Of a stretch of DNA of 64,000 nucleotides, positions 58,661-64,000 are shown piece after piece. The notes beneath the pieces were generated by a model that had not been told where the DNA came from, searched no databases, and was given only the letters and a program-made list of their open reading frames with translations. Made by a program: the position numbers and the translations under genes. The DNA comes from Anaerolineales bacterium (GTDB lineage: Bacteria; Chloroflexota; Anaerolineae; Anaerolineales; Villigracilaceae), in assembly GCA_013360875.1 (NCBI GenBank), contig JABWAU010000003.1, positions 33,656-97,655 on the forward strand, in the 5' to 3' direction. Numbering within the stretch: the stretch's first letter is position 1; each line of letters opens with the position of its first letter.

Positions 58661-58859
58661 TTTCGTCAGTAACTGCTCAGCCCTTCTCGCATACGCAGAC
58701 CCTAAAGGTCTTACTCGCAAAAACAGACGCTGAATTTGCAGAGACATCATGTTTGAAGCGCAGTTTTGATTGCAAAGGAGACCTTTAGGGTCTTGCCTGA
58801 GCAGTTACTTTCGCCAGCAAACTTCCGGACTCGGGAAGCCTTGCTTCCGTGATTTCATC
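58636..58859. mobile_element. MITE-like palindromic insertion flanked by ~33-bp direct repeats
   Basis: The 142-bp core (58668-58809) has perfect 13-bp terminal inverted repeats AGTAACTGCTCAG and CTGAGCAGTTACT, and an inner perfect 15-bp pair AGACCCTAAAGGTCT (58697-58711) and AGACCTTTAGGGTCT (58779-58793). It is flanked by diverged direct repeats 58636-58667 and 58827-58859 that share GGAAG...TTGCTTCCGTGATTTC. The left copy includes the stop of the selenoprotein gene. No transposase is encoded. Confidence 0.6.
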
Positions 58860-58874
58860 CAAAACAGGAGAATC

Positions 58875-59837
58875 ATGAACGACAAATACAAATCCGTCCC
58901 TGTCAAACCGTCCGAGATAACGCCGTATTCGCAATATCTCTCGCGGCGCGAGTTTCTCAAAGCCGCGGGCATCGTGACCGGGTCCGCGCTTCTCGCCGCG
59001 TGCGCGCCCAGGGGAACGGAATCAGCCGTCCCTGCGGGTGAAGCGGAGATTCCATCCGCGCCGGGCAAGACCGACGAGTTGGGCGATGCGGTAAATTCCT
59101 TCAAGGACATTACCAATTACAACAACTATTACGAGTTCAGCACGAACAAGGAAGCCGTCGCCCCCCTTTCTGAAAAGTTCACCGCCAGCCCGTGGACGGT
59201 GGAAGTGTACGGCATGGTCAACACTCCGAAGACGTACGGCATCGAAGACCTGTTGAAAAAGTTCCCTCAGGAGGAACGCATCTACCGCCTGCGCTGCGTG
59301 GAGGCATGGAGCATGGTCATCCCGTGGATGGGTTTTCCGCTGGCGAATCTGTTGAAGGAGGTGGAACCGACCTCGGACGCGAAGTACGTGCGTTTCGAGT
59401 CTGTGTATCGCCGCGAGGAAATGCCCGGATTGAAGAGTCCCTTTTATCCGTGGCCCTACCAGGAAGGCTTGCGGCTCGACGAGGCGATGAACGAGTTGAC
59501 GATCCTGGCGACAGGCTTGTACGGTCTGCCCATGCCGAATCAGAACGGCGCGCCGATCCGGCTCGTCGTGCCGTGGAAGTATGGGTTCAAATCCATCAAG
59601 GCGATCGTGAAGATCGAGTTGACCGATAAACAGCCCGCCACGTTATGGAATAGCGTCGCGCCGAACGAGTACGGATTCTATTCGAACGTGAATCCCGAAG
59701 TGTCGCATCCGCGCTGGTCGCAGGCATCCGAACGGCGCATCGGCGAACTAGGACGCCGTCCGACGCTGATGTTCAACGGGTACGCGGAGCAGGTTGCGTA
59801 TTTGTACGAGGGGATGGATTTGAGCCTATTCTATTAA
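58875..59837 (+). CDS. msrP: Protein-methionine-sulfoxide reductase catalytic subunit MsrP (YedY-like)
   Basis: MsrP repairs oxidised Met in extracytoplasmic proteins with a molybdenum cofactor. The 320-residue protein has a Tat signal ([21 protein letters not shown]) and the sulfite-oxidase-like fold. Cys141 in [17 protein letters not shown] is the Mo ligand, and [19 protein letters not shown] is the conserved cofactor-binding stretch. The start at 58875 follows AGGAG; the upstream frame to 58770 lies in the repeat. It is followed by msrQ. A probable selenoprotein with a thioredoxin fold precedes it, and co-regulation is possible. Confidence 0.95.
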   Translation: MNDKYKSVPVKPSEITPYSQYLSRREFLKAAGIVTGSALLAACAPRGTESAVPAGEAEIPSAPGKTDELGDAVNSFKDITNYNNYYEFSTNKEAVAPLSEKFTASPWTVEVYGMVNTPKTYGIEDLLKKFPQEERIYRLRCVEAWSMVIPWMGFPLANLLKEVEPTSDAKYVRFESVYRREEMPGLKSPFYPWPYQEGLRLDEAMNELTILATGLYGLPMPNQNGAPIRLVVPWKYGFKSIKAIVKIELTDKQPATLWNSVAPNEYGFYSNVNPEVSHPRWSQASERRIGELGRRPTLMFNGYAEQVAYLYEGMDLSLFY

Positions 59838-59854
59838 AATGTCATTGCTTTGCG

Positions 59855-59900
59855 GCTGGTCTCGGTACATCGAAGATCACGCCTATCCGACCGGCGCCCC
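59855..59900. repeat. Half copy of the GGTCTCGGTAC repeat
   Basis: GGCTGGTCTCGGTACATCG and CCTATCCGACCGGCGCCCC form an imperfect inverted repeat between msrP and msrQ, related to that at 48.6 kb. Confidence 0.45.
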
Positions 59901-59920
59901 GCATTGACATACCGCAGTAT

Positions 59921-60601
59921 ATGAAAAACCTCTTCAAACGTTACACCCCGCTTCAAATCACCGCGCATGCTTATGCGTGGTCTGTGCTTGTCCTCCTGCT
60001 CCTCGAATTTCTCACGGACAACCTGTCCGTCAACCCGGTTCAGGAACTGGAACAACGAACGGGACGCCACGCCATCACATTGCTCGTCCTGTCGCTGGCT
60101 TGCACGCCACTCAATAACATTTTTGGCTGGCGCGAGTTGATCAAACGCCGCCGCGCCCTGGGCTTGTACGCGTTCATGTACGCGACCATCCACGTGATCG
60201 TGTTTGTCCACCTTGATTACGGTCTGGCGTGGAGTCTCATCGTTCAGACCGTTTTCGAGAAGCCGTATATCGTGATCGGCTTGCTTGCGTTCCTGATGCT
60301 GATCCCGCTCGCCTTCACCTCGTTCGACATCTGGAAGAAACGACTCGGCAAAACGTGGAAACGCCTGCATCAAACCGTCTATCTCATCGCGCCGCTGGCG
60401 GTATTGCATTATGCCTGGGGCAAAAAAGGGGATTTCTTCGCCCTGCGGGGGGAGATCGTCCGCCCATTGATCTATGGATTGATCGTGATCCTGTTCCTGA
60501 TCGTTCGCATCCCACAAGTGAGACGGGCTGTCGCTTCAGCGCGGGACCGGGTCCTGATTCTGTTTCGGAGACGGGGAACTTTGCCTCAGGTCAATTCATA
60601 G
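59921..60601 (+). CDS. msrQ: Haem-binding membrane subunit MsrQ (YedZ-like)
   Basis: MsrQ passes electrons from the respiratory chain to MsrP. This 226-residue protein has about six helices with the ferric-reductase-like domain: TGRHAITLLVLSLACTPL with an early His, ALGLYAFMYATIHVIVFVHLDYG carrying further haem-ligand candidates, and KTWKRLHQTVYLIAPLAVLHYAWG. These match YedZ. The gene lies 84 bp after msrP with a repeat between. C-terminus is basic (ARDRVLILFRRRG). Confidence 0.93.
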   Translation: MKNLFKRYTPLQITAHAYAWSVLVLLLLEFLTDNLSVNPVQELEQRTGRHAITLLVLSLACTPLNNIFGWRELIKRRRALGLYAFMYATIHVIVFVHLDYGLAWSLIVQTVFEKPYIVIGLLAFLMLIPLAFTSFDIWKKRLGKTWKRLHQTVYLIAPLAVLHYAWGKKGDFFALRGEIVRPLIYGLIVILFLIVRIPQVRRAVASARDRVLILFRRRGTLPQVNS

Positions 60602-60603
60602 TT

Positions 60604-60676
60604 TCTTACCGCGAAGAACGAGAACGCAAAGACTCTATAAAAGCCCTCGCGCTCTTCGTGTCTTCGCGGTTAAAGT
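60604..60676. repeat. ACCGCGAAGA...TCTTCGCGGT repeat
   Basis: TTACCGCGAAGAACGAGAACGC and GCGCTCTTCGTGTCTTCGCGG are inverted complements around a 20-nt loop. It may terminate msrQ and the convergent gene, and it is a widespread repeat type. Confidence 0.65.
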
Positions 60677-60681
60677 TTTTA

Positions 60682-60906
60682 CTAGAAAATTCCCTTGATG
60701 AACAACAGCAGTCCCACGATCGCCAGTGGGATTCCGACGATGGCGCCCACGATCGTCAGGCTGACCAGCGCACCGACGATCATCAACAGAATGCCGAGGA
60801 TCATGGCGACGAGCCTGCCGGTCATTTCGACGATCACGGCAAGGAGTTTCCAGATCGCCGCGAAGGGCCAGAGATACCAGGGGATGCGTTTTTCGTGCAT
60901 CGTCAT
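60682..60906 (-). CDS. Small membrane protein of unknown function
   Basis: The 74-residue protein (MTMHEKRIPWYLWPFAAIWKLLAVIVEMTG...) has one N-terminal amphipathic or membrane segment and a long C-terminal hydrophobic part (LVAMILGILLMIVGALVSLTIVGAIVGIPLAIVGLLLFIKGIF) forming two helices. A GGAGGTC ribosome-binding site precedes ATG 60906 or 60900. No family recognised. Its role next to msrQ is unknown. Confidence 0.6.
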   Translation of the reverse strand: MTMHEKRIPWYLWPFAAIWKLLAVIVEMTGRLVAMILGILLMIVGALVSLTIVGAIVGIPLAIVGLLLFIKGIF

Positions 60907-61027
60907 TTCGACCTCCGATTTGTAACGCGGCGTTCGAGCCGCAACCAAAAGGCAATACTGCAAAATGTGGGTAATCACCAGGATATACGCTTATTCAACG
61001 TTAAAGTAGCGAAGATTGCGCGCATGT

Positions 61028-61033
61028 TATAAT
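61028..61033 (+). promoter_or_regulatory. -10 box (TATAAT) overlapping an apparent earlier ATG
   Basis: TATAAT at 61028-61033 is followed by 7 nt and ATG 61041. The alternative ATG at 61032 lies within the -10 box itself and cannot be the start of this transcript. Confidence 0.7.
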
Positions 61034-61040
61034 GCCATCC

Positions 61041-61850
61041 ATGCCAACAAGAGCCACACGAACGAAAAAAGTCAAGGAGGAGCCGGTCATCGAGCCGGAA
61101 TTTCTCGAAGAAATGCCGGACGTCGAAGAACGGGAAGATACCGTCACGTTCAAGCGCAGTTATTTTTATTCGGTTCTCGTCGTCCTTGCGTTTGCGGCAG
61201 GTGTGCTTCTCGGTTACGTGGTTTGGGGATACGATCCGGCAGGGGGAACGCCCGGGACCGCCGCGCAGGCTGGAGGTCCGGTGGTCGAAGCGCCGGTGAC
61301 GCAGGAGCCGCAATTCATCCGCTACGACGTTCCGAGCGAGGGTTTCCCCTCCATCGGTCCGGCGGACGCCCCCATCACCATCGTGGAGTTCAGCGATTAT
61401 CAGTGTCCGTATTGCCGCCGCTGGCATCTGCAGGTCTATCAGCCGTTGTTGAACGCCTATCCGGGCAAGGTCCGTCTCGTGTATCGTCACCTGCCGCTGA
61501 CGTCCATTCACCCGGACGCGTTCCCGGCCGCCGAAGCCGCCATGTGCGCCGGCGAGCAGGACGCCTATTGGCAGTATCACGATAAATTGTTCAGCAGCGA
61601 CTCGCTTGGGAACAGCGTATACGTTCGATACGCCCGGGATTTGAACCTGGACATGACCGCCTTCGAATCCTGCATCACAGAACGCAAATACCAGAAGGCG
61701 GTGCAGGCTGACCTGGATTTCGCCGTGGACCTGGGCGTGCGCTCCACGCCGACGTTCTTCATCAACGGTCTTGCCGTCGTCGGCGCTCAGCCGCTCGACG
61801 TGTTCAAGCAGGTGATTGACAAGGAACTGGCGGGAGAGATCCCGAAATGA
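61041..61850 (+). CDS. DsbA-like thioredoxin-fold disulfide oxidoreductase, membrane-anchored
   Basis: This 269-residue protein has a charged cytoplasmic N-terminus (about 1-38), one membrane helix (RSYFYSVLVVLAFAAGVLLGYVVWGY, about 39-64), and an extracytoplasmic DsbA/BdbD-like domain. The redox site is Cys122-Pro-Tyr-Cys125 in DYQCPYCRRW; the helical insert includes EAAMCAGEQDAYWQYHDKLF, and the cis-Pro loop is GVRSTPTFFINGLAV. It forms or shuffles disulfides in secreted proteins. It is 2.4 kb from the selenoprotein and MsrPQ, an extracytoplasmic thiol-redox neighbourhood. The start is chosen from the -10 box. Confidence 0.93.
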   Translation: MPTRATRTKKVKEEPVIEPEFLEEMPDVEEREDTVTFKRSYFYSVLVVLAFAAGVLLGYVVWGYDPAGGTPGTAAQAGGPVVEAPVTQEPQFIRYDVPSEGFPSIGPADAPITIVEFSDYQCPYCRRWHLQVYQPLLNAYPGKVRLVYRHLPLTSIHPDAFPAAEAAMCAGEQDAYWQYHDKLFSSDSLGNSVYVRYARDLNLDMTAFESCITERKYQKAVQADLDFAVDLGVRSTPTFFINGLAVVGAQPLDVFKQVIDKELAGEIPK

Positions 61851-61963
61851 ACCGCGAAATCTAGATCAATTCGTGGAAATCCGCTCTTAAGGTTGACGGC
61901 AAAGATACTGTGTTTCCCATCAGAAACGGGAAACCCCGATTTTAATTTGTACGGAGGGAAGCA

Positions 61964-62632
61964 ATGAAGAAATTTGTTGCGGTGGCTGGGAACATCGGCG
62001 TCGGGAAATCCACGCTCGTGGAAATGCTCTGCGTCCGCCTGGGCTGGGAGCCGTTCTACGAACCCGTCACGGAGAACCCTTATCTCGAGGATTTCTACAA
62101 GGACATGGGCGCCTGGTCGTTCCATTCGCAGGTGTTCTTCCTCACGCATCGTCTGCGCTCGCATTACAAACTGGGACAACATCCCAATTCGGTGGTGCAG
62201 GATCGGAGCGTGTACGAGGATGCGGAGATATTCGCCTACAATCTCTTTTTGCAGGGACACATCAACCAGCGGGATTACCAGACCTACCGCGATCTCTACG
62301 AGACGACCTCCCGCCTCCTTCCGCCCCCGGACCTGGTCGTTTACCTGCGAGCCTCCGTCCCCACCCTGTTGAAACGCATCGCCAATCGCGGACGCGATTA
62401 CGAACGGACGATCACACCGGAATACCTGCACGGCTTGAACGACCTCTACGAACAATGGATCGAGAACTTCACGCTCTGCCCGGTCCTTGCCGTCCCCGCA
62501 GACGATCTGGATTACGTCTCCCATTCCGGTCATTTGCGACTGATCGTCGAAAAGGTGCAGGATAAGTTGACCGGCAAGGAGGAGGTGGTCTTCGAGAAGG
62601 AGGAGGTCGCCCGCGCCGCGGCGGACGATTGA
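61964..62632 (+). CDS. Deoxynucleoside kinase (dAK/dGK-like)
   Basis: The 222-residue protein phosphorylates deoxynucleosides in salvage. It has a P-loop GNIGVGKSTL (residues 9-18), the substrate Glu in FYEPVTENPYLEDFYKDMG, DRSVYED (about 82-88) with the catalytic Arg/Glu block, and the LID-region NRGRDYERTITPEYLHGLNDLYEQW. These fit dNK/dGK/dAK. The exact base is uncertain. The start has GGAGGG upstream; the preceding 113 bp contain a small hairpin GTTTCCC...GGGAAAC. Confidence 0.93.
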   Translation: MKKFVAVAGNIGVGKSTLVEMLCVRLGWEPFYEPVTENPYLEDFYKDMGAWSFHSQVFFLTHRLRSHYKLGQHPNSVVQDRSVYEDAEIFAYNLFLQGHINQRDYQTYRDLYETTSRLLPPPDLVVYLRASVPTLLKRIANRGRDYERTITPEYLHGLNDLYEQWIENFTLCPVLAVPADDLDYVSHSGHLRLIVEKVQDKLTGKEEVVFEKEEVARAAADD

Positions 62633-62644
62633 GGGGGAAAACCG

Positions 62645-62700
62645 TACTGCGACATTTATGTCGCACTACATTGAAAGGCGACCTAAATGTCGCGGTACCG
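62645..62700. repeat. GCGACA-type paired palindrome, copy 2
   Basis: GCGACATTTATGTCGC is a perfect hairpin; it is followed by AAAGGCGACCTAAATGTCGC and GGTAC, matching the order of copy 1 in the pepF leader. It separates convergent genes. Confidence 0.65.
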
Positions 62701-62706
62701 GCGGCT

Positions 62707-63606
62707 TTAATCCGCGAACACTTCCCACTTGACGTTCACATTCAGCAGAGGCATTTCCCCATACCAGCCGAAGCGGTCCCAATACAGGCGATTCCAGATG
62801 TTGTTCCCGAAGGGCGCACACTCCGCAATGACGAACTCTTCCGGAAGCGTATCCGCAATGGGACACAAGGGCTGGCTTGCGTCCTCCCGCGCCGGCGGAC
62901 GGAGGATGCTCCCGCTCAGGGAGTTCTTCAGGCCGGGGGTCGGGAAGCAGTTTTCGTTCCAGTCGTCCGCGCCGCCGTTATCGGGCAGTCGGCAGAAGGA
63001 TTGGTCCGGGTAATACACAACAGAGTAGTTGTAGGCGTCCATCAACTGCCCGTTGGGTTTGAGCAGACGGACTCCGTCGCCGCCGTCGCTGAGGAGCAAT
63101 CCCGTTTGACTGCCGTAAAAGACGATGCGTTCGCCGGGCTGTAACGTCACGGATGGAAGCGAGAAGGGATTCGACCCGATATTCGCCTCGTCGTCCAGCC
63201 GGTATCCGCTCAGGTTGACGGGCACCACGCCGTGATTGAGCAGTTCGATGTACTCGTCGCCCTGGTTGACCACGCCGTCGTTGTTCCAGTCCGTGCCGGG
63301 ACGCGGGACGAATTCGTTGATGGCGATGAGAGGAGGCGGAGGGGGAAGCGTCGGAACACGCGTGGGGGTGGGCGTACGCAGTGTAGTCGAAACCTGATGA
63401 GACTCAGTGTCGCTGCTGGCGAGATGAGTCTGGTCACCAACATATGCCGCCGTAAGCGTCTTTGTGCCTGTTGAAGTAAACCTCACGGAGCAACTGCCCG
63501 TTCCAGACGAACTAAGAGTGATCGTACAGTTACTGTTTGCTCCTGTAATATTTACTTGACCAGAAGGGATGGTGGAGCCACCGGTAACTTTGACGTTAAC
63601 GCTCAC
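62707..63606 (-). CDS. Ig-like plus lamin-tail-domain secreted protein, N-terminally incomplete
   Basis: The 299 residues from GTG 63606 contain a bacterial Ig-like domain (to about residue 75: SGQVNITGANSNCTITLSSS..., GTKTLTAAYVGD, SSDTESHQV), a Thr/Pro linker (TPTPTRVPTLPPPPP) and a lamin-tail domain (LIAINEFVPRPGTDWNNDG, YIELLNHG, NLSGYRLDDEA, ITLQPGERIVFYG-like). The frame continues upstream to about 63710 with in-frame LLTTTTITADTPDPSPVNAN, the first strand of the Ig domain, but no plausible start or signal peptide exists. So it is probably truncated, or its beginning was lost by rearrangement or assembly. Confidence 0.75.
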   Translation of the reverse strand: MSVNVKVTGGSTIPSGQVNITGANSNCTITLSSSGTGSCSVRFTSTGTKTLTAAYVGDQTHLASSDTESHQVSTTLRTPTPTRVPTLPPPPPLIAINEFVPRPGTDWNNDGVVNQGDEYIELLNHGVVPVNLSGYRLDDEANIGSNPFSLPSVTLQPGERIVFYGSQTGLLLSDGGDGVRLLKPNGQLMDAYNYSVVYYPDQSFCRLPDNGGADDWNENCFPTPGLKNSLSGSILRPPAREDASQPLCPIADTLPEEFVIAECAPFGNNIWNRLYWDRFGWYGEMPLLNVNVKWEVFAD

Positions 63607-63706
63607 ATTCGCGTTGACCGGGGATGGATCAGGAGTGTCTGCTGTAATCGTTGTCGTTGTAAGTAATCGCGTATCGGTAGGGTTCCTGAAAGACCCGGTT
63701 CCGGGC

Positions 63707-64000
63707 CTACATCAACACGTGCACCTGCGCCGAGCCGGTATCCACCTTCACATTGATCCCGACGCCGTTGCCGCTTGCCGGCGTTTTCACCTTGCCATCC
63801 GTCGCCGATGCCAACACGCCTTTTGTGCCAACAACGGTCGGCGCCGTGCCCGCATAGTTGAAAACGCAAACGCCACGCACCTTCACCGGGATCGCGACGC
63901 CATTCGCAGTTGCATCCGCAAGCGCCTGGCCAAACACCACGTCCTCGTCCTCCGTCGCGTTATCCACGGTGTACGCGCCCGTCAACTTCACCGCGTCGCC
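63707..64000 (-). CDS. Partial phage capsid-decoration-like protein (5' end outside window)
   Basis: The frame runs to the window edge and stops at TAG 63707-63709. The visible 97 residues contain repeated short strands: KLTGAYTVDNATEDEDVVFGQALA, VKVRGVCVFNYAGTAPTVV, GVLASATDGKVKTPASGNGVG and VDTGSAQVHVLM, resembling DUF2190-like capsid cement proteins of phages. It is Ala/Gly/Val rich and lacks Cys-type motifs. Its stop is 48 bp or so before the broken Ig/lamin-tail frame. I am only moderately sure of the family. Confidence 0.5.
   Translation of the reverse strand, partial: GDAVKLTGAYTVDNATEDEDVVFGQALADATANGVAIPVKVRGVCVFNYAGTAPTVVGTKGVLASATDGKVKTPASGNGVGINVKVDTGSAQVHVLM

Overview
The window looks like a chromosomal segment of an uncultured member of the Chloroflexota, most likely class Anaerolineae. 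This is inferred from gene content and protein style: PdxST, an R3H/SpoIIIAA-type ATPase, DUF5671 membrane repeats, a split menaquinol:cytochrome c reductase with a fused dihaem subunit, and many intergenic palindromic repeats. No rRNA, tRNA or CRISPR array was seen. Many genes have a -10 hexamer exactly 6 nt before the ATG, so leaderless mRNAs seem common, and I used this to choose several starts.

Layout. 1-7.2 kb: partial membrane protein, DUF554, cobalamin adenosyltransferase, phospholipase-C-like protein, HtrA protease, R3H ATPase and a conserved unknown. 7.2-8.8 kb: pdxS-pdxT (PLP synthase). 9-14 kb: a GntR (YtrA-type) regulator followed by SPFH protein, SdpI-like protein, ABC-2 transporter, CPBP protease and DUF4177 protein, with two parS-like sites. 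14-20.8 kb: GT-C glycosyltransferase, GAF histidine kinase, dnaN, DUF5671 protein and a small membrane-anchored protein. 21-28.3 kb: ParB-Usp fusion, PepF, VOC, cupin, EamA transporter, glutamate dehydrogenase and an acidic unknown. 28.4-30.5 kb: a membrane Ser/Thr kinase. 30.5-38.6 kb: a minus-strand pyrimidine cluster (pyrC, pyrB, pyrF, GNAT, pyrE, pyrD) interrupted by two plus-strand toxin-antitoxin modules. 38.9-46.9 kb: energy metabolism (icd, qcrABC, sdhCDAB). 47-54 kb: FGGY kinase, S1P-lyase-like enzyme, two membrane proteins, a C39/SH3 protein and a STAS protein. 54-58 kb: diguanylate cyclase and a two-component system. 58-62 kb: extracytoplasmic redox genes (selenocysteine thioredoxin-like lipoprotein, MsrPQ, DsbA-like). 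62-64 kb: deoxynucleoside kinase, an Ig/lamin-tail protein lacking a proper 5' end, and a partial phage-like gene.

The most notable observation is a thioredoxin-fold lipoprotein (58079-58660) whose frame is interrupted only by a UGA at the first position of its redox motif (UxxC instead of CxxC). A hairpin fitting the bacterial SECIS description follows 26 nt downstream. It is probably a selenoprotein that routine annotation would split or call a pseudogene, and it lies next to the methionine sulfoxide repair genes msrPQ. Other notable points: dispersed repeats inserted in frame within pyrD and pyrC; a toxin-antitoxin module flanked by a duplicated 5' end of its neighbour gene; a MITE-like 142-bp element between the selenoprotein gene and msrP; and paired parS-like sites about 5 kb from dnaN.
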